64,000 nt of DNA from Meconema thalassinum (Eukaryota; Arthropoda; Insecta; Orthoptera; Tettigoniidae), in NCBI GenBank assembly GCA_946902985.2, contig OX336388.2, positions 368,825,387-368,889,386 of the forward strand, read 5' to 3'. Below the pieces are notes generated by a model. The model saw only the letters and a program-made list of their open reading frames with translations, made no database searches and was not told the origin of the DNA. Position 1 is the stretch's first letter. Each line of letters opens with the position of its first letter. Shown here piece by piece: positions 31,755-43,430 of the stretch. Position numbers and translations under genes: made by a program.

Positions 31755-32245
31755 AACTTCATTTCTGTTTCTTGGTGCGAAGTTTTCTCTGCACCCAATA
31801 CTCCTTCATGCGTTCGCTGGCCTGTTTACGCTGTTCGTCCGTCCAGGCTCTTCCGGCCTTCTTAGGTCTTCTTGCGGCTTGAATCCCTTCCAAATTACTC
31901 AGTATGTTCCTAAATCTATTTCTGTCTAACAGATGGTCTTCAAAGTTGTTCGATCTTTCCATATCCGCCTTTGTTTCCTTAATCCATGCGGTTGTGGTCT
32001 TCTTTCTCCAGAAGTAATCAAATATCCGTTTGGTGAGTCTATTTTGGTCCATTCTGTATAGATGTCCGAGAAACTTCAACCTCTTCTTCTTCATAGTATC
32101 AGAGATTCTTTCTACTTTCTCGTAAACTTCGTCATTACTTCGAAGTTTCCATCCACATTCGGTTTGAACAGCACCCATAATATTAAAAAAGTCCTCTCGG
32201 CACGCCGGAAGGCAGAGGTAGATTTCATCGGGCAAACTTGGGGAT
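31755..32245 (-). pseudogene. LINE ORF2 C-terminal fragment (KKKRLKFLGHL family)
   Basis: A 158-codon open frame: WKLRSNDEVYEKVERISDT, MKKKRLKFLGHLYRM, RLTKRIFDYF, then a Lys-rich end MKEYWVQRK. It fits the C-terminal region downstream of RT in RTE-like LINEs. It is open over its length but lacks the endonuclease and RT domains, so it is a dead fragment. Confidence 0.72.
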
Positions 32246-32525
32246 AGGCGAAAATAGGCAGAATATGCACGTTTTCGTTGAAGGATCAGACCTCATTTAT
32301 TGCGAGAAAGTATTTTATAATTGGAGCTTACTTAACTTTGTTTTTCGTCATTTTATGCATATTTTAAACATTTTATTGTCTTATGGGGACGGTAACCTTC
32401 TTGTCATTTGGGGTACATTTTTATACTTGTGGTCACACTGTCCTTATGCAAGGTTTCGACACTGATGTGTGACTGTGTAATGGTCTGTTACTTCTTCACG
32501 CAAAATTATAACTCCCGCAGAGATT
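32246..32525. other. No gene recognised
   Basis: Short unassigned interval. Confidence 0.35.
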
Positions 32526-32917
32526 TTGGTTGGTTCCTCAGTTTAGGGGCTGCGACAATGCGGTCATGTAACGCCGTGTACTTTGGGTTAGTATAGAATC
32601 TGTCTGATAAACAGTGTGAATTGTAATGGCTGTATTAGTCGGTAATTCAGGTAAGGACTGCACACGGTCAATTTCAAGCAGTAGTTCCTAATGTTGCTAC
32701 CAGATACTACCGTCAACGACACCTAGCTCTGAACTTGGCTACGAGATGCCACCGCGACCAGCAACTCGCAACGAACTTTGGATCTTCCCCTCCAAAGGAA
32801 AGCATACTGAGGGATTTTTAGCGCTCTTAGAAAATCCGACGACTCCGGCCGGCTTTGAACCCGCGAACTTGGGCATAGAAGTTCGGCATACTACCAGTTA
32901 TGTCACCGAGGCCGCTT
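32526..32917 (-). mobile_element. SINE, S1b type, internally deleted
   Basis: Q tail at 32526-32640, body, then the S1 head at 32880-32917 on the minus strand. Compared with 48577-49092 it lacks the segment between CAACGAACTTTGGATC and CCCCTCCAAAGGAAAG. Confidence 0.82.
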
Positions 32918-32997
32918 CTCACATTGTCAGATGGAAAACTGAATGTGATCGCGTGCAAGTGCGTTGTCATGGCAACGTCTGATGGCTCATCCCTATC

Positions 32998-33560
32998 AAT
33001 TTAGTAGTGTTGTCATGGCAACCTCTGATAGCTCTTGGCATTTTCTTATAATTCCGAAATCATTTTTCTCATCCCTTGGCGTAATGGTGGGTCATATCAA
33101 AAATTCTTTCAGACAAAAGTTTTAGGTAATTATTAGGGGAATATTATCCATTTTGTACGGTTCTGATATTGTGCCTATTAAGAGAGATATGATTAATGTT
33201 TCCCGAAAATCCCACTTTTTTCCACCCCTTTGGTCAATGGTTGGTGCTATCAAAAATCTCTTCAAACATAAATTTTTGGGCCTTATTCAACACATAGTAT
33301 GAACTTTGAATGGATTCGATATTTCAAATATTAAGAGACTTATAGCAATATTTCACTTTTTCGAAAAAATACCCCCATTTTTACCCCCGTCGACCGATTG
33401 TGCCTATTAACGAACTCGACTGAGATTTTATAGGGATACATATTATGTAAAAAGTTCAAATTGATTGGTGCAAAATTGCGGTAGTTACCGTGTCCACAAG
33501 AAAGTGATATATGTATATATAAACTTTTTAACAGACGGTGGCTTTGGAGTCTAGGGGATG
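32998..33560. repeat. Diverged tandem units of about 155 bp
   Basis: Related texts recur: CCCTTGGCGTAATGGTGGGT near 33073, CCCCTTTGGTCAATGGTTGG near 33226, and CCCCCGTCGACCGATTG near 33383, each preceded by a TTTT/CCCA stretch and followed by ATCAAAAAT or an equivalent. No ORF. Confidence 0.5.
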
Positions 33561-34202
33561 TGAAACTTGAAGATATGTCGAAATTTTCCGGAAGTCGAAA
33601 CATGGTACCCATTGCAATAGTTAGCTTTCTAATGAAATCTACCTAATATTTTTATTGTTTTGGCTTCTTAATCTATATGTTCCCCCTTAATAAACGCACC
33701 ATGGCTAAGGATCTAATCACTTAGTTTTGCCTCCGTGATCGTCCTGTTGTTATCATCTTACCACACCAGGGCATGAAGACAGCTCCCCTCTCAACATTTC
33801 CCTCACTGAGAAGCATTAAGCACCGCGATTCCACTTACCCGGTGTGGGAGGAGGCTCCTTTCACCAGATGCCAACACATTGAAGGAGCTACAATAGGTTG
33901 AGGATGTGCGTTTATGTAGAGCGAGCAATGTGTTCTGTAGGCCATTGTTCCCCACGATGTTCATAGCCATCTACCATCTAGCTCACGGGGATGTCAGAGA
34001 GACTTCGTCACGGGAATCAAACTCGCAGGTGCAGCCTTGTGGAACAAATCGCCCGATGTTATTATGTCTTAATATGTCTATCATGTGCAGTCTAGGTATA
34101 AATGAGACTTGGTCAGTCGCGGATCTAGCCGACGGATCTGAATGTTTAATGTGTAAATTGATTACATTTAGGGAAAGATAAGTTTAAATATAATAATAAT
34201 AA
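33561..34202. other. No gene recognised
   Basis: Possible old SINE-like segment near 33940-34030; otherwise nothing clear. Confidence 0.3.
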
Positions 34203-34650
34203 TCTATATATATATAATACGCATGGGTGTATGTATCACAAAACTCAAGTTCCTAAACCAGACGGAGCTAGAAGGTGTGGATTGTACCATATCTTCCAAA
34301 TCATCCTAATAGTATCGGAAGAATCTTGCATTTCTTGAAAAGTCAACGGAAGTATATTTATTTGTTTATAAAATGCGTTTAAACAAATAAAGAAGACGAT
34401 AGCCCCTATCAGAACTATGTTGCGTACAGCCCGTACTAGGGCCAGGCGGGTAGTCTGTACAAATGAGGAACACACAACCCATTGTGCAACCAGTAGCAGT
34501 GATGAATAAATGCTTTCTGATTTCATAAATATCAATACTTAGTTTAAAAAGTGCGTTTAAACAAATAGACATAATTATAGAAGCCCACATAACAGTAAAG
34601 CCAGGCGGGTGGTTTAAACACATGCGAGAGTTCTCGCGCGGGTCCGCTAG
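34203..34650 (+). mobile_element. Non-autonomous Helitron-like element (448 bp)
   Basis: Starts TCTATATATATATAATACGC directly after A and ends CGCGGGTCCGCTAG directly before T, the A/T insertion and TC...CTAG ends of Helitrons. Just inside the 3' end is the GC-rich CTCGCGCGGG. Two internal copies of CCAGGCGGGTRGT (about 34441 and 34601) suggest a tandem 3' half. No coding region. Confidence 0.6.
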
Positions 34651-34674
34651 TAATAATTATAATAATAAATAGCC

Positions 34675-35070
34675 TAATAATAATAATAAATAATATCGTA
34701 TGACCTCGGGTGCCGGGTGCAAGCTTTGTTACATGACACCCAGAGGGCAACTTGCTTGTCGAATTTTGTTGCTGCTTGAAGCACTATGAAAGTCAAATAG
34801 GTTAGATATCTAAGCTCCTTGACACTATAGCGCTTTCTGGTAGAGAAATGAGGAACTTTGTGTTGGCGGAAAACCCCGAAATTAATTTTGCCATTATGTA
34901 CATGGCCTACTGAATTCAAATAGGTTTTTTGACATGCCAACATCGTATGACATGCGTGCCGTCGTGACTTTTGCGGCCTTTCAAAAATCACTTACCACGG
35001 CCAGGAGCGAACTTGCAAGCTCTGGGTAGTAATCCGACACGATAACCACTCTCCCACCGTGGCAAGCATA
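34675..35070 (-). mobile_element. SINE, S5 type
   Basis: Same layout as 23040-23426; head near 35068 with CACGGTGGGAGAG-type A box, tail in (AAT)n at 34660-34690. Confidence 0.75.
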
Positions 35071-35164
35071 ATAATATAATAATATGTAAAGGGTAGAATA
35101 CCTCGATACTCCAACCCTTAAAACAATGATCACTACATAATCATCCTTGACATAATCACAAACT

Positions 35165-35530
35165 CTTTCTTCTTTCTCTTGAATCGCATCGGCCTGCTAA
35201 GGACCACGTCATTTCAACTGCTTTCTCTGGGCTTTGATCTCTGCCCAGTGCTCCTTCATACGTTGCCGGTGTTGCTCTTTTCTTTCGTCCATTCACATCT
35301 TTTCCGTCTTCAACTTTGTTTTTTCTTGAATACTTTTGTGGTCGTTTAGTTTCATCCTGAGGGGATTGCGATCTTGAATATCTTCACAGGTAATCTCCAT
35401 CTCTTGCAGGTCACTTTCCACATCTTCGAACCAGGCTGGCTTAGTCTTCGACAATCGAGCGGGTTTCATTCTTAGCAAGTTGCCATAAAATGCAATTCTC
35501 CTTTTCCTCATAACATCAGAGATCTTTTGG
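35165..35530 (-). pseudogene. LINE ORF2 C-terminal fragment (KRRIAFYGNL family)
   Basis: The minus strand has MRKRRIAFYGNLLRMKPARL, WFEDVESDLQEMEIT and NPLRMKLND, related to 31755-32245. It ends in a Lys/Thr-rich stretch. 5'-truncated. Confidence 0.65.
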
Positions 35531-35599
35531 ACATGAATATAGCCTACAGCTCATTGTTATGCAGTAGTCTATATTCACCTTTTTCTTCACAATCTTTAT

Positions 35600-36000
35600 T
35601 AGCCTACTTTCGATTTTTGCAAAAAATGAAAGTAGACTTATGAGATCACTACGGGGCCAAAAATTGTGTGTCTGTCTGTGTGTGTGTATGTGTGTGTGTG
35701 AGTCTGTGTACTCTGAATGTCTGTCCCCCCCCCCCCTATCAATTCGAACACGGTGAAACCGAATTGAACGAAATTTGGTACAGAGGTAGAACAAGCAAAG
35801 GGCACCTCAGTGTCATGTTTTATATCGCCGCCATCTTTACCAAAACTGAATGGCGGCCACTCAAACGTTCAAAACGTACAATCAAATAGCGACTAACTAA
35901 TTATCCGATCTCTATCAAATTTGGTAACAACATACCTTCATATAGGACGCGTCTTGTGACCAAACTACAAGGTCATACGCCGTACCATTTCAGGATGGTG
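35600..36000 (+). mobile_element. 291-bp-unit element, short copy
   Basis: Head AGCCTACTTTCGATTTTTGC...GAAAGTAGACTTATGAGATC, GT microsatellite (35667-35703), C run, then about one unit very like copy 2 (ATTGAACGAAATTTGGTACA; GGGCACCTCAGTGTCATG). It stops near 36000, without a tail. Confidence 0.72.
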
Positions 36001-37117
36001 GTCGTTCGAATTATGCAAACTTTATAATCCATATCATGGGACCCACCAGTTCCGATTATCGAGCCGAGAATCGATTTAACTGTTCTAAAGGAAGAGGTAC
36101 GTTCGAAATTAAAAGTTTATTTTGTAATACTATAGTGCAGAAGTGATTTTAAAAAGCTGAGCCGTCTCGGTAAGAAGACAAGATGGCCGCGGATATCTTG
36201 TGCCTGACTTATATTTCACTAATTTGAGTATTGCATGCAATATAGCGTACTGATACAAAATAAATAAACTTTGTATGAAATGCTTTATAAATAAATAATA
36301 TACTCCACTGATGAAATCGTTTAGTCTAAATCATTATTTGCTAACAAGTTATATCTAAGTTATTTTATATAAAACGATGTTCGTTGGCGCAAATGGCTCC
36401 GTGGTAAAGCGTTGGCCCATCACTCATATTCCTATGGTTCAAACCCCATCAGAGTTTTTTTTTTGCTTGAAATTTTACATATTTATTGTTTTGTAATGAT
36501 TCACACGTTTTAAAATTAAGCGTTATATTGCGCATATTACGGTGGAAAATATATATTTAATTAAAACATAATTCACCAGCAGATTTGCTCGAGACATCTA
36601 GCAGCCAAAAAGGTAACTGCATTTTATTGAAAAGTCTCTTCTTATGGCCACTAGATTGCACTCGCCCTGTTAGGGTTATTTTGTTCGATACTTCACCACA
36701 AGATGTCACGACTGGTCTACGTGGGACTCCATTGGTTAGTACCGTATACCATTGGCATTCTATGCGCATCGAACTTGAAGAATGGCAAGATGATACTACG
36801 ATAATTTTTTACTTTTTATTTTAAAGGGTTTGTAACAGCCTATTGTGCGTTATTTGAAAAAGTTATTTGAAGTAAAGAACAAAACGATTTCACATAGCAA
36901 CTGAATTCTAGCCGTTGGTGCCAGTTCAGGTTATTAATACTTTTATTTCAGGCAAATAGCAATCGAATATATCCACATAGTTTGTATACACACGTCTCTG
37001 AAGGGTCATGGAAAGATTTGTTAATTCAATTAGGGTTGTGAAAGCCATGCACAACCAGACGTGTAAAGACATGCCTCAGCTCAAAGTTGGATGTTGCCCA
37101 CGGCAGGTCGTTTATGT
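36001..37117. other. Mostly unassigned; contains a tRNA-like segment
   Basis: No gene. See the tRNA-like segment at 36385-36470. Confidence 0.35.
36385..36470 (+). repeat. tRNA-like segment with T-run terminator
   Basis: A box AATGGCTCCGTGGTAAAGCG and B box ATGGTTCAAACCCCATC at normal spacing, followed by a T run (Pol III terminator). The anticodon stem (GTTGG...) does not close well, so this is a tRNA-derived SINE head or relic rather than a working tRNA gene. Confidence 0.45.
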
Positions 37118-37351
37118 AATAATAACAATAATAATAATGTTATTTGTTTTACGTCCCTTTTAACTACTGCTGCTTTTAGATACACCGGGGTGCCGGAATT
37201 TTGGCCCGAAGGGGTTCTTTAACGTGCCAGTAAATGTACTGACACGGCTCCCTCGCATTTGTGCACCCTCTAATGCCAGCTGACTGCGCCAGGATACGAA
37301 CCTGCAACCTAGGGCCCAGCAAGCGAGAACGTTACCGCTGAGCCACGGAGC
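37118..37351 (-). mobile_element. SINE, S6 type
   Basis: The minus-strand head reads GGCTCCGTGGCTCAGCGGTA with B box GCAGGTTCGTATCCTGG; the tail ends ACGTAAAACAAATAACATTA in an AAT microsatellite. Fragments recur at 60895-60990 and 63948-64000. Confidence 0.8.
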
Positions 37352-37617
37352 CAGTCCGGTCGATTATGTCTCCAGATCCATAACATTCCTGAGATACTTC
37401 TTATTTATCTTTCTTCGATGATGGTAGTAGTTTTTTTCTAGGTTGTGGCGTTTGGTAGAGGTAAATAGTTTTTAAGGTCTTCAACCAAGAAATGATTCTA
37501 TTATACTCTTTGATAATAACAACGAGTTATAACTATACTCATACATTTAGGAGAAAGTAGGCTATATGTTCTTTACTGAACATATTGTTTTTAAGTTTGT
37601 CATGCATACTCTCTGCA

Positions 37618-37735
37618 TGGTGTTGTTTGAGTCTTCAGTCCTTTGACTGGTTTGATGCAGCCCTCCGAGCCTCCCTGTCATGAGCTAATCGTTTCATCTC
37701 TACATAGCTACCACACCCTACATCCGACACGCTCT
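37618..37735 (-). mobile_element. LINE 3' fragment (QDREAW family)
   Basis: The reverse complement resembles the end of 29505-30172: GTAGGGTGTGGTAGCTATGT, GAGATGAAACGATTAGCTCA and CAGTCAAAGGACTGAAGACT. Confidence 0.8.
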
Positions 37736-37935
37736 TAACTAGTCTTATATACTTGTGTGTAAAACATAAATTACTTTTGACATTAGCTACATATTTGTGA
37801 ATACATGAATGACCATGTATCTTGACGCTTTTTTAGTACTTGAAAGTTTAGAGAGTTCACAAATTTTGCAAATGATTTTGAATACGTTTTGATTAGGACA
37901 GACTTGTGCACTGGCCAGTTGCCTCGTATAAGAAC

Positions 37936-38350
37936 ACTGTGGCGTAGTTGGTAGCATGCTGAACTGCTGTTCCCAAGATCGGTGGTTCAAACCCGGTTGA
38001 AGTCGTCGGATTTTTAAGAGCGTTAAAATCGTTCAGTATGCCTTCCTTCGGAGGAGAAGTGAAGCCGGCAGTCCCGTGTCATAGATTTATGGCATGTAAA
38101 AGATCCTTCCACTAACTAAACTTGTGTTAGATTTCTTGGTTAGATTTCGTTGTAACGCTCTAACAAAGTTCTAACGTTCGCCACTAGGTGTCAGTGACAT
38201 CTGGTAGTGAAAGTTGGAACTACTTCAAATTGAACGGAACTTTTAGCTCTCCCCATTGGTGTCCGCATTGAAGAAGCTACAGCCTCTGGCGAGCCGAACA
38301 TGTCTTCGGACACTCCCGGCACTAAAAGCCATACGCTAAATATAAAATAA
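37936..38350 (+). mobile_element. SINE, S1a type
   Basis: GTGGCGTAGTTGGTAGCATG, B box GGTGGTTCAAACCCGGTT, body and R tail (CATGTCTTCGGACACTCC), ending TAAATATAAAATAA. The first bases of the head are degraded. Confidence 0.85.
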
Positions 38351-38631
38351 CTGTTTGTTAACATTTCTCCCTGACTTTCCACTTCACTGCATTCGAATAT
38401 TAAAGTATCTACTTTTTGGGGACTTCTATTGCAGGAACACACGGTGTTGCCTGTAATCCTAAGCTTGTGGTAGTGCGAGGCAATATTTCCATGTCGGGTT
38501 TCTATTGTTGTCTTGTTTGGAGATAGGCTAGGTTGATTTTATTTTTAGTCTGCCTGCAACTGTTGGAAAGAATTCCCTTGTAATAGTGCCTTTTGAAGTT
38601 CTTTCCCATTTTCTCTCCCATTTATTATAGA

Positions 38632-39230
38632 CTAGCAACCCCGCCCGGCTTCGCCCGGGAACTGTTGTGACTGCATTACGTGATAAGAGCTTCTTTACGA
38701 CGTCAATGAACTACGATCTATATCCGTTTTACGTCTCGGCATGATGGGTTAAAATCACTGACTGGACTATTAACTAAAGGCTATTATCATGGAGATGCAT
38801 GTGCAACAAATTCTTGTCAGACGTAATTTAAGATTGGCGAGGTGCATGAAACACAAATCCCCCTTCCATCCAATCTAAAAACACTTATAGTGGACGATAT
38901 ATTGAATATAGAGATTTGCTCTCATGTAAGTTTTTGTAGAACTTTTCATGCTGAACAAATCTTACACTCATTGTAGCCTATACTGATATTTTTGACGGTT
39001 TGCCCAGCGTAAGCTTAAAAAGTGCACGGACGCCAGGATGTTTTTCAACCTTTTCTCTGAAATCGTTACTGCTTGGCTTCCGTTGATCGTAAATAAATTA
39101 TTTCCCACAGAAACCTTCCCGAAGGTATCCTTCACAGAATGGTGAAAACCGCATGGAAATCCATGCAGTGGTACTCGAGATTACCCGTGATATATAAGAA
39201 TCGGAGACTTTGTTTTATACTAAGTAGAGA
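38632..39230 (-). mobile_element. Helitron-like element, minus strand
   Basis: On the minus strand it begins TCTCTACTTAGTATAAAACA after an A (39230) and ends CGGGCGGGGTTGCTAG before T (38632), with a GC-rich hairpin (CCCGGGCGAAGCCGGG) just inside. About 599 bp, no ORF. Confidence 0.65.
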
Positions 39231-39990
39231 TTATACACCAATCAGTACAATTTAATATAATATAATCCCCCTTACGTCCAATCATAAATTGACTGTGAAT
39301 TTTGCGGAACGAAAAGTTCGCAGGCGAAATGAGAGTTGCACTTCCAGGGAATGGCGAGGTGAATGAAACTCAAATCCCCCTACCGCCAAATCTTAACTTG
39401 GTTGTGTTTCACAGGCGAAATGAAGAAAACCCGAGTTGCACTCCAGGGAAACTCCAAACACAACCACCCTTCTCAGAAGTCTTAACTCAACACGACTCGA
39501 CGGTTTGCTGCTGGCTATATCTGAGGCAATAGGTTCGTCCGCTAGCCAGGCTGTAGCAGGGATGATGGACTCGCCCTTAGCTAGCTCGTAAACTGTCACC
39601 TCAGTAGTTGAATAGACATGGTTTAAGAAATTAAAACGTAAAAACACTTATAGTGGGCGATGTATTCAAGATAGACATATTTACTCTCACGGACTTTTTT
39701 GTAGAACTTTTCATGCTGAACAATTCTTACACTCAGAGTATTTGGATATTTTTAATGGTTTGCCCAGCGTAGGCTTACAAAGCGCTCGGACGCCAGGATT
39801 TTTTTCGACTTTTCCATTGAAATCGTTACTGTTCGGTTTCCCTTGATCATAAATAAATTATTTTCTACAGAAATCATCTTTGAGATATCCTTTACTGAAT
39901 GGGGAAACCCGCATCAAAATCCATCCAGTGGTTCTCGAGTTTATCCGTAACATCGAAGAATCGGGGTCTTTGTTTTATACTAAGTAGAGA
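39231..39990 (-). mobile_element. Second, partial copy of the Helitron-like element
   Basis: 39645-39990 repeats the 5' half of the element above, including the TCTCTACTTAGTATAAAACA end at 39990 and the inner text CGCTGGGCAAACCATTAAAA. Between the two copies (39231-39640) lies text with AGTTGCACT...CCAGGGAA repeated at about 39332 and 39434. A head-to-tail array is likely. Confidence 0.6.
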
Positions 39991-40199
39991 TTCTATTCAG
40001 AGGTGGCTTTTTATTCTGATGATGTCTATTTATTATTATTATTATTATTATCATCATCAATTTAAGAATTAAAATATTTCAATATATTGTAGAAAATGGA
40101 TTTTTGTTGTCTTATTCCACACACGAAGTGTGTAGGTGAAAAAATCTTATGATTGGGTTCATAACAATATATCTTATGGAAATAATGTCCGTTAAAAGG

Positions 40200-40390
40200 A
40201 AGGAAGCTCTTAGTTATACGTGACCGTTAATCATGCGATCATGAGCCACGGGACCTTCTTTTTACGTGGAATCCGAACCACAAGTCATGGCATTACCCTT
40301 CGAAATTCTCACATGTATTGACTGGGAATCGAACCCGCTCTACCTTGGTGAGAGGCCAACAGCTTGACCGCTGCCCCTCCACACCCCTCC
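40200..40390 (-). mobile_element. tRNA-derived SINE, S7 type
   Basis: The minus strand reads GGGGCAGCGGTCAAGCTGTT (A box) and GAGCGGGTTCGATTCCCAGT (B box), then a short body to about 40200. Confidence 0.6.
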
Positions 40391-40496
40391 ACTATAATTG
40401 TCCGTCCAGAGTTAACAGTGTAGGCCTATTGCAGACTCTTGTGGGATTTTACATTAAACGGACAGCCCCAGAGTTGATGACTTCGAAGTCTTTAAA

Positions 40497-41334
40497 TAAG
40501 CGGCTTCGGTGGCGTAGTTGGTAGCATGCGGAGTTTCTATGCCCAAGATCGCGGGTTCAAACCCGGCCGAAGTCGTCGGATTTTTAGAGCGTTAAAACTC
40601 CCTAAGTATGCCTTCCTTCGGAGGGGACGTAAAGCTGGCGGTCCCATGTCATAGATTCATGGCATGTTAAAGAACCTTCCACTAATTACACATGAGTGAA
40701 GCTAAATTGTATATAGGTTAAACATTTGACTAACGTTCTTAGTTTCCTACGTTCGCCGTCAAGAGCCGACTGCCGTGGCATCTAGTAACTAAGTTCTGAA
40801 CAAGTTGGTCGTTGAAGGTAGCGTTTGGCGGCAAAAGTAGGAACTACTTGAAAACATTCAATGCCTGCAGTCCTTACTTGAGTCATCAGCTATGCTTGAA
40901 TGAAAACAGTTAGTCAACAACAAAAGTCAACCCCTGGCACTATACAGCCCATGAAGGGCCTAGGCCGACCAAGCGACCGCTGCCCATCCATTTGGCCTGC
41001 AGGTATTGGGGTGACGCGTGATCAGCGCATCGTGTCCCCTCGGCCGTTAATCTTGGTCTTTGTGATCGGGGCGCTGCCTCAGACAGCTACTCAATTGTCC
41101 TCACGAGGCTGAACGCTCCCCGTTCCAACCCTCACGTCAGTTTTAAAATCCCTGACGGGAATCAAACCCGGCGCTACCCCAACACCACGGGGCCGGCAAT
41201 TAAAACAGATACACACACTAATACAGCCATCACAATTAACATTGGTTATCAGACAGATTCTACACACACCCAAAGTACACGGGGCTACATGACCGCGTTG
41301 TCGCAGCCCCTAAACTGAGGAACCAACCAACCAA
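40497..41334 (+). mobile_element. SINE, S1b type, with perfect 13-bp TSD and nested SINE
   Basis: TSD CGAAGTCTTTAAA (40484-40496 and 41335-41347). Head CGGCTTCGGTGGCGTAGTTG, B box CGGGTTCAAACCCGGCC, body, then the Q tail ending CTGAGGAACCAACCAACC. Another SINE is inserted at about 40910-41195. Confidence 0.92.
40910..41195 (-). mobile_element. SINE nested inside an S1b SINE
   Basis: The minus strand begins GCCGGCCCCGTGGTGTTGGG with B box CGGGTTTGATTCCCGTC and ends with GGCTGTATAGTGCCAGGGGT, followed by a T/A-rich end. Near-perfect flanking repeat AATGAAAACAG / AATTAAAACAG (about 40900 and 41196). Confidence 0.78.
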
Positions 41335-41559
41335 CGAAGTCTTTAAAAACTGTATTTCCCCTGTCTTATATAACAGCTTATTGGTCATGAGTGGATAGTA
41401 CACGATGTTGGACGCTCATTTCATGATGCGTTATAAATTCATTCTCAACATGATTTTGTATTTCATCTGACAGTAGTGCCCGCTCGCTGGATGGACAGCC
41501 CTCACAATGACGTACTTTGATTTGAGCTCCATCCAATGCACGAGTGCAGTTCCCTTCAA

Positions 41560-42160
41560 AGATATTTGTGAAGGGATAAAGGAAGTATGATACTTTTGGT
41601 ACTTAGGAAGCAAAATAACTAGTGATGGACGAAACAAAGAGGATATAAAAAATGAGATTGATTCAGACAAGGAAAGCATTCCTACAGAGAAGAAACCTCT
41701 TGTCATCAAAATGTAGATTTAATCATTAGAAAGTCATTTTTGAAAGCATTTGTCTGGAGCGTGGCACTTTATGGAAGTGAAACGTGGACTGTTGTAGCAG
41801 CAGAAAAGAGGAGAATTGAGGCGTTTGAAATGTGGCTTTGCAGACGAATGCATGGGTATATAGAGTAACCAGTGAAGAAGTATTAACACGAGGTGATATG
41901 TTTATGGCGACTGCTAATGAAGAGAAGTGATAGGTTGGTAGGACACTGCCTAGGACACTCAGGAATAGCAAACTTAGTTATGGAAGGAAGGGTCGAGGAC
42001 TAGTACTGTAGGGGTAGACCAAGGTAAGAATATGTTAAACAGATTGCCTCGGATGTAAGGTGTGGTAGCCTAGCTATGTAGAGATGACACGATTAGCTCA
42101 GGACAGGGCGGCAAGGAGTGCTGCATTAAACCAGTCGAAAGACTGAAGACACAAACACAC
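41560..42160 (+). pseudogene. LINE ORF2 3' fragment (QDREAW family)
   Basis: Pieces in different frames: FWYLGSKITSDGR, FVWSVALYGSETW, RRIEAFEMWLCRRMH and, at the end, LAQDRAARSAALNQSKD-like text; the last bases are GTCGAAAGACTGAAGACAC. Broken and 5'-truncated. Confidence 0.78.
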
Positions 42161-42449
42161 AAACCAATAGATAACGCTGTGGGCTATGCAAGCAATTTTG
42201 ACACTACTCCCTTGCTAATGTTTGTTTCCTTTTAATTGTAACTACGATATACAGCTCTGTGTTTGCTTGTCCCGAGTTGTTAATACCTCTATCTGTCAGA
42301 CGAGCACACAAAAGAAAAGGCGTTCATTCATATCTGTGGCCTGGGGCAAGATAAGATATTTATTCCTTGACAAATGCAGCCAGAACTTGTACTAAGTTTG
42401 ATATTATCTACAGGAACTCACAAATTGCAAGGAGGAAGAAAAGGAAATA

Positions 42450-43240
42450 TATATATAAAGGGACAGTGATACTGCGTCCCCCCCCCCTCTCCCCAAGGGA
42501 GTCTCATCTGGTGGGACGTGGGTTGGCAACCACGGGACCCCAGCTGAGTCCGGCATTGTTTCCACTTACTTGTGTCGGGCTCCTCTCTGTCTTCTTTCAT
42601 ATCGACCTCTCTTGGTCAACTCTTGTTCTCTTCCGACCCCGACGGTATTAGGGTATCCGAGGCCTAGGGAGTCTTTCACTTTCCCGCCTTAATTGACCCT
42701 TGTCTCATCTTTCCTGAATCCCTCATTCTTCGAGGGGTCAGGCTTTTTTTCCTTTTCATGTTATTTCCTCCTTTTGCACAAGGCCCTCTGGGAGGCAGGG
42801 TGTATGTAGTATATCCCCACCATTTCTGGTGCACCCTGGAAAGTGCTACATCCTCAAGCGCTCACGGCTGGTGAGTTTGGGACTTGGCGACCCTGAGGGA
42901 TTCCTGAGCTGGGTCGGTTTTGTCTCCTTTTTGCTCTTACCCTGGGGCGGGCCCTCTCCTCTTTCCCTTTCCCATCTGCCTTCCATGTCTCTCTTTCTTT
43001 CCAAGTCCTTCAATCCTCATTCTTCGAGGGTTGAGGGCATTTTTTTCTTCCTGTCCTTTATTTGCCTTATCCTTTATTTGGTTACCATTTCTTCTTCTAG
43101 TATGTAAGTCTGTAGTTAGTATTAGTTATAGTTTTCATTCTTATCTCATCTTCCACTATCACCCAAACCATTAGGGGCCGATAACCTGGATGTTAGGCCG
43201 CTTAAACAACAATTATCATCATCATCATCATCATCATCAT
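42450..43240 (+). mobile_element. LINE 3' UTR remnant ending in (ATC)n
   Basis: Contains CTTTCATATCGACCTCTCTT, CTTCCGACCCCGACGGTATT and GGCCTAGGGAGTCTTTCACT, the type of text found in 3' UTRs of some insect LINEs, and ends in a CAT/ATC microsatellite (43214-43240). A weaker copy is at 61620-61860. The overlapping ORFs (42829-43174) are not credible genes. Confidence 0.6.
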
Positions 43241-43430
43241 ACTGCGTCAAATAATAGTCGTAACATATGCCAGATTTGTGAATAGATATTTGGAAAGATA
43301 CAGATATATTGGTAATAATGATTAATTGGGGGATTCTCCGCAAGGAGGTATACGAATTCATGAACTAAGGAATTAAAAGAGTTAAATTATGAACGATTCA
43401 GTATATTTATTTCGTGTATGACGTTCAATA
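43241..43430. other. No feature recognised
   Basis: Target-site flank of the hAT element. Confidence 0.4.

Noticed and set aside
36385..36470. Functional tRNA gene
   Set aside because: Both Pol III boxes are present but the anticodon stem and acceptor stem do not close; treated as a SINE head or relic.
42829..43174. Two overlapping frames rich in Ser/Pro/Leu
   Set aside because: The sequence is pyrimidine-rich LINE 3' UTR; the frames have no domain and end in a microsatellite tail.
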